From contig JACDOD010000003.1 in NCBI GenBank assembly GCA_017656265.1, positions 62,001 through 126,000 on the forward strand: DNA of 64,000 nucleotides, written 5' to 3'. This stretch comes from Bacillaceae bacterium (lineage in GTDB: Bacteria; Bacillota; Bacilli; Bacillales; Alkalibacillaceae). Under the pieces are notes generated by a model. It saw nothing but the letters and a program-made list of their open reading frames with translations. It did not search any database and had not been told where the DNA came from. This document shows positions 50,011 to 57,944 of the stretch, in pieces (the first letter of the stretch is position 1; each line of letters begins with the position of its first letter). Made by a program: the position numbers and the translations under genes.

Positions 50011-51756
50011 TTATTGTGCAAAATATTCATTTAGCCCGCGGATAATGCCGTTTGTGACCTTTTCCTGGTAATCACTGGTCTTGACGACTTTTTCTTCTTC
50101 AGGATTGGATAAAAAGCCTAATTCCAGGAGCACGGACGGCTGTTTGTTTTCTCGGATGACATGATAATTGCCATATTTTACTCTGCGGTCTTTCAATTGT
50201 GTTGCATCGATAATTTTTTTGTGAAGAGCATTGGCTAATTTCCTGTCTTTTGAATGATAATAAAATGTTGAGATCCCATGAACACTCGGATATTCCGGTG
50301 CGCTGTTATAATGAATGCTTAAAAAGGCATCAGCACGCTTAGTATGGGAAAGGGCTACCCTGGAACTGAGGGACAGGTACGTATCATCGGAGCGGGTCAG
50401 TATAGGAACAGCCCCCAGCATTTCCAGTTTCCGAGCCAATTCATTTGCTGTTTGAATGGTCAAATGTTTTTCGTAGTCACCAGAAGCGCTGATGGTGCCT
50501 GTATCTCTTCCCCCGTGTCCCGCATCGATGACAATCACTTTATTTTTTAAGTTATTTTCGTTCAGGGACAGCTGCTGAATTCCACGTCTGTTCAGTGAAA
50601 CAATCCAGCCTGCAACAAAGGCTGTTTCGTCACCCTGTTTGATTTCATACCAGTTCCCGTGTTTTTTAACAATTTCAAAAACGTCACCTTTCATGCCCCG
50701 GTCTACAATCTGATGGTCTGTAGAAGGGCCTTTCCGGAGATTGGTATAGTCATACATCAGAGTTAAGAATTGCTGGTCACTGTTGTTATCCCGATCAGCT
50801 GTAACAAGCCATTTGGCTACCCATCCCATTTTGCCTGATGGAAGCTTAATCTGATACCACGAATTTTCTTCTTTGTAAAAAGGATAACGTTCATTGGCAT
50901 GTATCTGATCAATGATGTCTCCTTTTAATGAATTCTGGTCCCTGACATTTAATATGGCTGTATTAACGATGACTTCACCAGCGGGTTTTTGTTCATCCGT
51001 TTTTTTCTTATCTTCCTTTGCCTTTCTCAGGAACCAGGAAGCAACCCATCCTTCTTTATTTTGATCATACTGAACTTTAAACCACTCATCTTTTTCTTCC
51101 AATTTTACTACTTTTGTACCATAAGAGAGCTGATCTGCTAAATCAGAATCGGTGCCAGGGCTATTCCTGACATTGAGAATATTGACATTTACGATATATG
51201 TTACGTTCTCTGAATGTTGAACTTCCTGTTCCTGCTGGTTTATGACAACATAATCTTTATGCACCCAGCCTGCCTGGTCATCTGACAATTGAATTTTTAC
51301 CCAATTATCTTCTGCGGAAATATATGAATAAACTTCACCGTTATTGACATGGTCAATGATTTCATTATCCAGTCCTGGCCCTGTACGAACCCTTAAATGA
51401 TCACCTGTAATTTTAACGGTTGCTTCTTCTTTTGGGTGATCTTCGTCAGTACGTTGAGATCTATTTTCATCGGTCTCTTCAGTGGATTCTGTTACAGTAA
51501 CCATCCACTCGGCAACCCATCCCTCAACATTGTCTGATTTAATTTTCAGCCAGTTTCCTTTTTCTTCTAATATGGTTAACGGATCATTTTCATGAACCTG
51601 TCCAGTAATTTTAAAGTTTAATCCAGGTCCTACACGAACATTCAGTGTTTCAACATTTACAACCGCTGTATCAGCAGATATTCGGGGAGTAAAAAGCAGA
51701 AAACAGCCCAGCATAGTCAGCGTGATGAATATTACAAAAGTTGAACGATTCCACAC
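50011..51756 (-). CDS. yrvJ: N-acetylmuramoyl-L-alanine amidase with five SH3b domains
   Basis: Secreted cell-wall hydrolase. The 581-aa protein has a signal peptide (residues 1-28, TFVIFITLTMLGCFLLFTP). Five bacterial SH3 repeats follow, at about 31-90, 112-172, 187-247, 259-320 and 328-392, each with the LNVRxGP or LRVRTGP start and a GWVAxW end. A zinc amidase_3 domain occupies about 403-579 (VIDAGHGGRDTG, SIHYNSAP, catalytic LELGFLSNPEEE), and the zinc ligands His, Glu and His are visible. SH3 domains bind peptidoglycan. The position next to dtd matches yrvJ in B. subtilis. AGGAATCGCAGTG precedes the start weakly. Confidence 0.95.
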   Translation of the reverse strand: MWNRSTFVIFITLTMLGCFLLFTPRISADTAVVNVETLNVRVGPGLNFKITGQVHENDPLTILEEKGNWLKIKSDNVEGWVAEWMVTVTESTEETDENRSQRTDEDHPKEEATVKITGDHLRVRTGPGLDNEIIDHVNNGEVYSYISAEDNWVKIQLSDDQAGWVHKDYVVINQQEQEVQHSENVTYIVNVNILNVRNSPGTDSDLADQLSYGTKVVKLEEKDEWFKVQYDQNKEGWVASWFLRKAKEDKKKTDEQKPAGEVIVNTAILNVRDQNSLKGDIIDQIHANERYPFYKEENSWYQIKLPSGKMGWVAKWLVTADRDNNSDQQFLTLMYDYTNLRKGPSTDHQIVDRGMKGDVFEIVKKHGNWYEIKQGDETAFVAGWIVSLNRRGIQQLSLNENNLKNKVIVIDAGHGGRDTGTISASGDYEKHLTIQTANELARKLEMLGAVPILTRSDDTYLSLSSRVALSHTKRADAFLSIHYNSAPEYPSVHGISTFYYHSKDRKLANALHKKIIDATQLKDRRVKYGNYHVIRENKQPSVLLELGFLSNPEEEKVVKTSDYQEKVTNGIIRGLNEYFAQ

Positions 51757-51883
51757 TGCGATTCCTCCCAGGAAAAATTATTTGTATATCATGTTTAAAT
51801 TCGACAGATCATACAAAAATCCTTTTTTTATGTAAAAAATCAATGGAATTTGTAAATCCTAGAACAGGATGGGAGGTTTACAA

Positions 51884-52060
51884 ATGAAAATTCATAACAA
51901 AAGACATTTGCAAACGTTTGATGCTCATGATATTTTTAATATTGATTTTCACAAATTTACGACCCTTTCAGAAGAACGGACTCCTATGGAACTGGCACAG
52001 GAATTCGGAATTTCTCTGAAAGAAGTTAAAAAATTAAAAGAACGTTTAAATCGTTCTTGA
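51884..52060 (+). CDS. Small conserved HTH-like protein (58 aa)
   Basis: A 58-aa basic protein that starts with ATG 51884, right after GGGAGG. The second half, TPMELAQEFGISLKEVKKLKERL, looks like a helix-turn-helix of the kind found in small DNA-binding proteins or region 4-like sensors. It lies between yrvJ and hisS, where B. subtilis has a small gene of similar size (I recall yrzK, but do not assert orthology). The stop codon overlaps the TTGACA of the following hisS promoter. Function unknown. Confidence 0.75.
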   Translation: MKIHNKRHLQTFDAHDIFNIDFHKFTTLSEERTPMELAQEFGISLKEVKKLKERLNRS

Positions 52061-52085
52061 CATTTTTCTTAATCAACATTAAGAT
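52057..52085 (+). promoter_or_regulatory. Probable promoter of the hisS-aspS leader
   Basis: A perfect TTGACA (52057-52062), a 17-bp spacer and TAAGAT (52080-52085). The -35 box overlaps the end of the upstream small gene. Confidence 0.65.
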
Positions 52086-52164
52086 TATAACCAACTTTAT
52101 CGCATTTAACTGCTTTAATACGGCAGTAAGTGAGAGATTTAAAGGAAAAAAATGTTTTTATATT

Positions 52165-52431
52165 AAAACAATACATGACAAAACCTGTGACGGAAAAAGT
52201 AGTTAGGACCCACACAGACAGAGAGGAAATGCCGGCGGCTGAGAGCACTTCCCTGTGATGACTTAACGAAAGACATTCCTGAGGTTCCCTATCGAACGGC
52301 ATGGCTCAGTAGGTAGAGGACGCGATTCAGCGTTATCTTGAAGAGTGGAAGCTATTGAATGCAAAGCTTCAATTAGGGTGGCAACGCGGGAATATCCCGT
52401 CCCTTCTGTTACAGAAGGGACGGGTTTTTTA
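52165..52431 (+). promoter_or_regulatory. T-box leader of hisS-aspS (tRNA-Asp, perhaps also tRNA-His)
   Basis: Stem I shows CAGAGAGGAAATGCCGG and an apical GGCTGAGAG. By alignment with the valS leader, the specifier lies in CGAAAGACATTCC: GAC (Asp, 52272-52274) overlaps CAT (His, 52274-52276). Stem III is GAAGCT/AGCTTC (52348-52370). The T-box AGGGTGGCAACGCGG is at 52374-52388; its TGGC predicts a G discriminator, as in tRNA-Asp, not the C of tRNA-His. The terminator spans 52396-52430. Confidence 0.9.
52396..52430 (+). terminator. Regulated terminator of the hisS-aspS T-box
   Basis: CCCGTCCCTTCTGT (52396-52409) pairs with ACAGAAGGGACGGG (52411-52424), followed by six Ts. Two or three inner base pairs must open to form the loop. 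Confidence 0.92.
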
Positions 52432-52464
52432 ATTTTATTGAAGAAATCGGAAGGAGGATACAGC

Positions 52465-53751
52465 ATGATTAAAGTGCCAAGGGGAACAGAAGATGTATTA
52501 CCAGAAAAGGTGAAAACCTGGCATTATATTGAAAATAAATTACACAAGATTGCCGATACGTTTAACTATAAAGAAATTCGGACACCTATATTTGAACGGA
52601 CTGAATTGTTTCTAAGGGGAGTAGGCGAAACCACGGACATCGTTCAAAAGGAGATGTATACCTTTGAGGACAGAGGAGGCAGAAGTTTAACCCTCCGTCC
52701 AGAAGGTACTGCATCTGTTGTCCGTTCCTATGTGGAAAATAAAATGCACGGGCTTCCCAATCAGCCTGTTAAATTGTATTACATGGGACCAATTTTCCGA
52801 TACGAGCGCCCGCAGAAGGGAAGAAACAGGCAGTTTACCCAGTTCGGCATTGAAGCGCTAGGCAGTGCGGATCCCGCAATCGATGCTGAAGTCATCGCAT
52901 TTGCCATGCAATGTTATGAGTCAATGGGATTATCATCTCTGAGACTTGTGATCAATAGTCTTGGTGATCTGGAGAGCCGAAAAAATCATCGTCAGGCATT
53001 AATTGATCATTTCACGCCGCATAAAGGGGAATTGTGTGAGGATTGCCAGACTCGTCTGGAACAGAATCCTCTTCGTGTACTGGATTGTAAAAAAGACAGG
53101 GAGCATCCCGCAATGGGAACTGCACCGTCCATCCTGGAATACTTAAATGAGGAGTCCCGGAAATACTTTGAAGACGTTAAAGATTACCTGGAAACCATGG
53201 GGATTTCTTATGAAATTGATCCGACGATGGTCAGAGGGTTGGACTACTACAATCATACAGTATTTGAAATTATGAGTGATGCAGAAGGGTTTGGCGCTAT
53301 TACTACTTTGACAGGCGGAGGCAGGTATAACGGCCTTGTACAGGAGCTTGGAGGACCGGAAACTCCGGGAATCGGTTTTGCCTTCAGTATTGAACGGCTG
53401 ATCATGGCACTTGAAGCAGAAGGAATTCAACTGCCCCTTGAGGATAAACTGGATTGCTTTGTAGTGGCCATGGGAGATCAAGCCAGAAAAGAAGCAGCCC
53501 GTATAGTGTATAATTTGCGAAAAGCGGGGCTCAAAGCTGACAAGGACTATATGGATAAAAAAATTAAAGCTCAGTTTAAGGCTGCTGACAGATTCCACTC
53601 TAAATTTGTGCTTGTTTTAGGTGAAGACGAGCTGTCAGAAGGTAAGATTTCTGTGAAAAATATGGCCACTGGTGATCAGGAGAAAAAATCACTGGATGAA
53701 ATATTGACTTACCTTAAAGAAATGATGCAGGGAGGACAACATCATGGATAA
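52465..53751 (+). CDS. hisS: Histidyl-tRNA synthetase
   Basis: Class II synthetase of 428 aa. Motifs seen are the N-terminal [20 protein letters not shown], motif 2 region [29 protein letters not shown] in pieces, the histidine-specific [14 protein letters not shown] and motif 3 [15 protein letters not shown]. The C-terminal anticodon domain starts near residue 330 ([15 protein letters not shown]). ATG 52465 follows AAGGAGG, after the T-box terminator; the in-frame extension to 52345 runs through the leader RNA and is not coding. Its end overlaps aspS by eight bases. Confidence 0.98.
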   Translation: MIKVPRGTEDVLPEKVKTWHYIENKLHKIADTFNYKEIRTPIFERTELFLRGVGETTDIVQKEMYTFEDRGGRSLTLRPEGTASVVRSYVENKMHGLPNQPVKLYYMGPIFRYERPQKGRNRQFTQFGIEALGSADPAIDAEVIAFAMQCYESMGLSSLRLVINSLGDLESRKNHRQALIDHFTPHKGELCEDCQTRLEQNPLRVLDCKKDREHPAMGTAPSILEYLNEESRKYFEDVKDYLETMGISYEIDPTMVRGLDYYNHTVFEIMSDAEGFGAITTLTGGGRYNGLVQELGGPETPGIGFAFSIERLIMALEAEGIQLPLEDKLDCFVVAMGDQARKEAARIVYNLRKAGLKADKDYMDKKIKAQFKAADRFHSKFVLVLGEDELSEGKISVKNMATGDQEKKSLDEILTYLKEMMQGGQHHG

Positions 53752-55546
53752 ACGATTTCATTGCGGAACACTTGGGGAACAGCATATTGGCCAGCATGTC
53801 CTTTTAAAGGGATGGGTTCAAAAAAGACGGGACCTTGGCGGATTAATTTTTATCGATTTGCGTGACCGTTCAGGACTCGTTCAGGTTGTTTTTAATCCAA
53901 CTATCAGTCAAGAAGCCCTGGATATAGCCGACCAGGTTCGCAGCGAGTATGTTCTGGAAATCAAGGGTGAAGTGGTTGCCAGGGATCAGAATACGATTAA
54001 TGAAAAAATGGAAACAGGAAAAATCGAGGTTCTCGCCCATGAGATTTCGATTTTGAATAAGGCGAAAAACCCTCCATTTGTCATTCAGGATGAAACAGAT
54101 ACAACAGAGGAAATTCGCTTGAAATACCGGTACCTTGATTTAAGAAGACGCCCTCTTCAGGAAACTTTTAAATTACGTCATCAAATAACACAGGTTATCC
54201 GCAACTTCTTAAATGATGAAGGTTTTATGGAAATGGAGACACCGATGCTTACGAAAAGCACACCTGAAGGAGCAAGGGATTACCTGGTCCCGAGCCGGGT
54301 GCATCCGGGTGAATTTTATGCACTTCCTCAGTCTCCACAGCTGTTTAAGCAACTGCTGATGATTTCCGGGTTTGAAAAATACTATCAGATTGCCCGCTGT
54401 TTCCGGGATGAGGATTTGCGTGCCGACCGCCAGCCTGAATTTACTCAGATCGATATTGAAACTTCTTTCATGACGAAAGAAGAAATCATGGACATGACCG
54501 AACGCATGATGAAAAAGGTGATGAAAGAAGTTAAAGGAAGGGATATTGAAACACCGTTCCCGAGGATGAGATATGATGATGCGATGGCCCGTTATGGTTC
54601 AGACAAGCCAGATACCCGTTTCGGTCTCGAACTGGTTGACGTTTCCGATGTGGTGAAGGAATCAGAGTTTAAAGTGTTCAGCGGTGCGGTACAATCCGGC
54701 GGAAGTGTAAGTGCGATTAACGTTAAGGGTAAAGCTTCTGAATTTTCCCGGAAGGATATTGATCAACTGACCGATTTTGTGAAAATATATGGAGCAAAAG
54801 GACTCGCCTGGCTGAAAGTAGAAGGCGATGAAGTGAAGGGTCCAATTTCAAAATTCCTTTCTGAACATGAACTTTCTGGCCTTCAGGATAAGCTTGGTGC
54901 AGGTGACGGGGATCTGCTTTTATTTGTTGCTGACAAAACAAGAGTAGTTCAGGACAGTTTAGGAGCACTTCGTTTAAAATTAGGAAAAGAGCTTGATTTA
55001 ATTGATCAATCGAAATTCAACTTCTTATGGGTGACAGACTGGCCATTATTTGAATATGACGAAGAATCAGAGCGTTATGTAGCTGCCCATCATCCATTTA
55101 CAATGCCTGCTGAAGAAGATATGGAGAAACTTTCAGATCAGCCTGGAGAAGTTCGTGCAGAGGCATATGACCTTGTGCTAAATGGCTATGAATTAGGCGG
55201 TGGATCTCTACGTATTCATAAAAAAGAAATTCAGGATCAGATGTTTGAAACCCTGGGCTTTTCAAAGGAAGAGGCCATGAGTCAATTTGGCTTTTTATTG
55301 GAAGCTCTAGAATTCGGTGCACCGCCGCATGGGGGAATTGCCCTTGGATTCGACCGGTTTGTCATGCTGTTGGCTGGAAGAACGAACTTACGGGACACCA
55401 TTCTGTTTCCGAAAACCGCATCAGCTTCCTGCCTGTTAACGGAAGCACCATCATCTGTTAGCAATGACCAGTTAGAAGAATTGAAATTGGAACTGGATCA
55501 GGAAGCAGTGAAGGAAGCAGTACAGCATATGGAGGAAAAATCATAA
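53744..55546 (+). CDS. aspS: Aspartyl-tRNA synthetase
   Basis: Class IIb synthetase of 600 aa. The OB-fold anticodon domain ([20 protein letters not shown]) comes first, then the catalytic core with motif 2 [20 protein letters not shown] and motif 3 [24 protein letters not shown]. The bacterial GAD insertion domain lies between (about 290-410). The start lies eight bases within the end of hisS, giving translational coupling, and both depend on the T-box upstream. A 6S RNA gene follows at once. Confidence 0.98.
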   Translation: MDKRFHCGTLGEQHIGQHVLLKGWVQKRRDLGGLIFIDLRDRSGLVQVVFNPTISQEALDIADQVRSEYVLEIKGEVVARDQNTINEKMETGKIEVLAHEISILNKAKNPPFVIQDETDTTEEIRLKYRYLDLRRRPLQETFKLRHQITQVIRNFLNDEGFMEMETPMLTKSTPEGARDYLVPSRVHPGEFYALPQSPQLFKQLLMISGFEKYYQIARCFRDEDLRADRQPEFTQIDIETSFMTKEEIMDMTERMMKKVMKEVKGRDIETPFPRMRYDDAMARYGSDKPDTRFGLELVDVSDVVKESEFKVFSGAVQSGGSVSAINVKGKASEFSRKDIDQLTDFVKIYGAKGLAWLKVEGDEVKGPISKFLSEHELSGLQDKLGAGDGDLLLFVADKTRVVQDSLGALRLKLGKELDLIDQSKFNFLWVTDWPLFEYDEESERYVAAHHPFTMPAEEDMEKLSDQPGEVRAEAYDLVLNGYELGGGSLRIHKKEIQDQMFETLGFSKEEAMSQFGFLLEALEFGAPPHGGIALGFDRFVMLLAGRTNLRDTILFPKTASASCLLTEAPSSVSNDQLEELKLELDQEAVKEAVQHMEEKS

Positions 55547-55575
55547 AAGAAGGTTTTTCAGCCTTGAAAATCCAG

Positions 55576-55604
55576 TTGAATCCTAACGTTTTTTATACTA
55601 TAAT
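55576..55604 (+). promoter_or_regulatory. Promoter of the 6S RNA gene
   Basis: TTGAAT (55576-55581), a 17-bp spacer, and a perfect TATAAT (55599-55604) predict a start near 55611. Confidence 0.75.
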
Positions 55605-55610
55605 TTAAAT

Positions 55611-55875
55611 ACAACGTGATGGAGCACATTAATCCTGATGTGTTCGTCATTGCCATACATGTTTTGACCGAACACTTATATTTACGGGAGTCTGGTGTTT
55701 CTGTGTGGCGTGCATGCCTCCTTTCCATTGTGAGGGGACGCATAAAGCATGGAACAGGATACCCACCTGCCAGGAGCGGGTTCAAAACGAGAGGGATGAC
55801 GGCACAATTGGGATTAACTGAAATAATTAGAATTATACCAGACCTTAAGGTTATTCTGACCTTAAGGTTTTTTCA
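55611..55875 (+). ncRNA. ssrS: 6S RNA (bsrA/ssrS type)
   Basis: Global regulator RNA that binds the housekeeping RNA polymerase by mimicking an open promoter. The region between aspS and tcdA is where 6S-1 RNA lies in B. subtilis, and the 5' part contains the similar CCTGATGTGTT. The closing stem pairs TTAATCC (55629-55635) and TGTG (55639-55642) with CACA (55803-55806) and GGATTAA (55811-55817). The final hairpin uses two copies of ACCTTAAGGT (55842-55851, 55859-55868) followed by Ts. The mature RNA is probably about 200 nt; its exact ends are not determined. Confidence 0.85.
55842..55873 (+). terminator. Terminator of the 6S RNA gene
   Basis: Two copies of the self-complementary ACCTTAAGGT, seven bases apart, form a stem and are followed by five Ts. 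Confidence 0.8.
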
Positions 55876-55958
55876 TGCAAATGCGAATATAGAACTGTCA
55901 GATTTAAGGCCCATTCATATAAAAACTTATGTTAAGAATTGAAAAGGAGAGAAATGAA

Positions 55959-56714
55959 ATGCTGCATCAATTTTCAAGAAATGAACTGGCCATAGGAAAA
56001 GAAGGCCTGCATCTTTTAAAAAATACCACGGTAGCTGTACTCGGAGTCGGCGGGGTAGGCTCATTCAGCGTAGAAGCTCTGGCACGCTCAGGTGTAGGAC
56101 GCCTGATTTTAATCGATAAAGACGTAGTAGACATTACAAATGTAAACAGACAAATTCATGCGCTGCTATCTACTGTTGGGCAATCGAAAGTTCAATTGAT
56201 GAAAGACAGGATCCGGTATATCAACCCGGAATGTGAAGTCATTCCTTTAGAAATATTTTATACTGAAGAAACCTATGAACAGCTGTTTCAATATGATATC
56301 GATTATGTGATTGATGCCAGTGATACGATTACATATAAAGTCCATATTATTAAACAATGTATGGACCGTAACATCCCGATTATATCCAGTATGGGAGCAG
56401 CCAACAAAATGGATCCGACAAAATTTGAAATTGCTGATATTTTTGAGACCAGCTATGATCCTATTGCGCGGGTCATTCGCACCCGCCTGAGAAAGGATGG
56501 ATACACAAAAGGGATCCCGGTTGTTTATTCCAAAGAACGTCCGGTAAAAATAAAAGAAGAAGTACGCTCCCAGATTGCCCCGGATGAAGCAGATATCCGT
56601 AAAGTGAAAATGCCGCCTTCTTCCAATGCCTTTGTACCATCCGTTTCCGGGCTGATTATGGCCGGTTACGTCATCAATGAAATTCTGAAACCGATAGAAA
56701 TAGAGAGAAGCTAG
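55959..56714 (+). CDS. tcdA: tRNA threonylcarbamoyladenosine dehydratase
   Basis: E1-like enzyme that cyclises t6A37 to ct6A in ANN-reading tRNAs (YrvM in B. subtilis). The 251-aa product has the ThiF/MoeB-type nucleotide site VAVLGVGGVGSFSVEALARSG, LILIDKDVVDITNVNRQIHAL, YVIDASDTITYKVHII and SSMGAANKMDPTKFEIADIFE. The catalytic arrangement typical of TcdA (ARVIRTRLRKDG) follows. ATG 55959 is preceded by AAAAGGAGAGAA. It sits directly downstream of the 6S RNA gene, as in B. subtilis. Confidence 0.94.
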   Translation: MLHQFSRNELAIGKEGLHLLKNTTVAVLGVGGVGSFSVEALARSGVGRLILIDKDVVDITNVNRQIHALLSTVGQSKVQLMKDRIRYINPECEVIPLEIFYTEETYEQLFQYDIDYVIDASDTITYKVHIIKQCMDRNIPIISSMGAANKMDPTKFEIADIFETSYDPIARVIRTRLRKDGYTKGIPVVYSKERPVKIKEEVRSQIAPDEADIRKVKMPPSSNAFVPSVSGLIMAGYVINEILKPIEIERS

Positions 56715-56744
56715 ATGAAATGAGCCAGGACTAAACTGAAAAAA

Positions 56745-56800
56745 AATAAAACATCCGAACTATATTCAATTCTTACATGAATGAGTTCGGATGATTTTAT
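56745..56800 (+). terminator. Hairpin repeat after tcdA, second copy of the ATCCGAACT family
   Basis: CATCCGAACT (56752-56761) pairs with AGTTCGGATG (56784-56793), and ATTCA/TGAAT extend the stem; TTTTATTT follows. It is almost the same as the minD terminator, including the preceding AAAAATAAAAC. Confidence 0.75.
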
Positions 56801-56860
56801 TTCGACAAATACAGAAGTGCGAAATTTTAGTCTTTTATAATCCTTCAATGGAGGGAATGC

Positions 56861-56979
56861 TTGTCCAGCTTCAGCGCCCAGCCCCTCGAGCGGCTTCGGT
56901 CCCCCTGCGGCGGCGACAGCCTCCTCGGTGGCCCTCCAGCCGTTTTCGGGGCTAATCGGTGCGCTTACGCTTTTCTGTA
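56861..56979. repeat. GC-rich interspersed repeat, copy 3 (tandem)
   Basis: First of two head-to-tail copies. It opens TTGTCCAGCTTCAGCGCCCA and ends with GGGGCTAATCGGTGCGCTTA and CGCTTTTCTGTA. AGCCCC near the start can pair with GGGGCT near the end, and the terminal GCGC runs also pair. Reading frames across it are artefacts. Confidence 0.88.
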
Positions 56980-57098
56980 TTGTCCAGCTTCAGCGCCCAG
57001 CCCCTCGAGCGGCTTCGGTCCCCCTGCGGCTCAGGCAGCCCTCCTCGGTGGCCCTCCAGCCGTTTTCGGGGCTAAGCGGGCGCTTCCGCTTTTCTTTT
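56980..57098. repeat. GC-rich interspersed repeat, copy 4 (tandem)
   Basis: Second head-to-tail copy, with a unit length of 119 bp. It differs in the middle (CTCAGGCAGCC for CGGCGACAGCC). The ends AGCGCCC-AGCCCC and GGGGCT-AAGC-GGGCGCT are complementary, so the whole unit can fold on itself. It ends at the rsfA stop codon. Confidence 0.88.
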
Positions 57099-57735
57099 AC
57101 CGTGCTACTTTTTCCAGGTTGCCGTTTTTGTCCATTCTAAAAGATTTAATGGACATCTGTTCCTGGTCATCTAGCACAACCATTTTACGTGCGCGGTCCA
57201 TAATTTCCATCAGAACCTGATAGTCTTCCTGCATCATTTGATATTCTTTTTCCAACTTGGATAACTTTTTCTCCAGCTTTTCCTTTTCGATCTGGAGCGT
57301 TTCATTTTCTTTTTCCAGCTCTTCAACTTTATGTTGAGAGTGGTAGCTAGTTTCATAATCCTTTTTGAATTCTCTTAGAAATTCAATGACTTGATCAAGA
57401 GATGAGAAACTGCCTGCTGCAGGTTCTTCACTTTTAACACGCCGGGATGATACAGGGCTTTCGAATTGTGTATCCCGCTTTACTTTTTGCTGTTCGGCCA
57501 TGGCTCGTTTTTTCTCTTTTCTCTGACGTTTTGCCAGGTCAATAGCTTTTTCATAGCGTTTTCGGACTTCAGCATTCCACCTGAACCCACAGGCTGCTGC
57601 TGTTCGGTTAAGCTTGTCACCCACTTCTTCAAAAGCTTTCAGCTGTGTGCTTCCTTCACGGATATGCCGCAGCACCGTTTCAGCAAGTAATAAATCGTCC
57701 TCATGGGACCATGCATCCTGTCTAACTTTAGCCAA
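57097..57735 (-). CDS. rsfA: RsfA-family prespore-specific transcription regulator
   Basis: A Myb/SANT-like regulator; RsfA fine-tunes sigma-F-dependent genes in the forespore of B. subtilis. The 212-aa product starts MAKVRQDAWSHEDDLLLAETVLRHI with the Myb-like repeat (about 5-60: FEEVGDKLNRTAAACGFRWNAEVRKRY). A basic linker (RQRKEKKRAM) and a long coiled coil follow (about 125-190: EELEKENETLQIEKEKLEKKL). The TTG at 57735 is chosen because AGAGGAG lies about eight bases upstream; a GTG nine bases earlier directly abuts that site. Confidence 0.9.
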   Translation of the reverse strand: MAKVRQDAWSHEDDLLLAETVLRHIREGSTQLKAFEEVGDKLNRTAAACGFRWNAEVRKRYEKAIDLAKRQRKEKKRAMAEQQKVKRDTQFESPVSSRRVKSEEPAAGSFSSLDQVIEFLREFKKDYETSYHSQHKVEELEKENETLQIEKEKLEKKLSKLEKEYQMMQEDYQVLMEIMDRARKMVVLDDQEQMSIKSFRMDKNGNLEKVAR

Positions 57736-57766
57736 TATTCTCACTCCTCTTTTCTTTTTTATCTTG

Positions 57767-57796
57767 ACAGTATGGTGGAAAATATAAAATGTATGC
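57767..57796 (-). promoter_or_regulatory. Possible forespore (sigma-F/G-type) promoter of rsfA
   Basis: On the reverse strand GCATAC (57796-57791) and CATACTGT (57774-57767) are 16 bp apart, resembling the sigma-F/sigma-G class. rsfA is sigma-F controlled in B. subtilis; the site itself is my inference. Confidence 0.4.
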
Positions 57797-57944
57797 TGTA
57801 CTTAAGCTGTAAGCATAGACATTTGGTTTAAATTTAATAGTTTAGAGTCCTTTGAAGATACAATTGTAGATTGCTGGGACTGCTTATGGTAGATGGTGTA
57901 TGGACTTATGTTCTATTTTGTTCAAGAAAAGAGGAGTTTATACT

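Noticed and set aside
52290-52350. tRNA gene suggested by the D-arm-like GGCTCAGTAGGTAGAG.
   Set aside because: No acceptor stem, anticodon arm or T-arm follows; the segment lies inside a T-box leader.
56861-57098. Tandem repeat considered as a CRISPR array.
   Set aside because: Only two units of 119 bp are present, with no short direct repeats or unique spacers and no cas genes.
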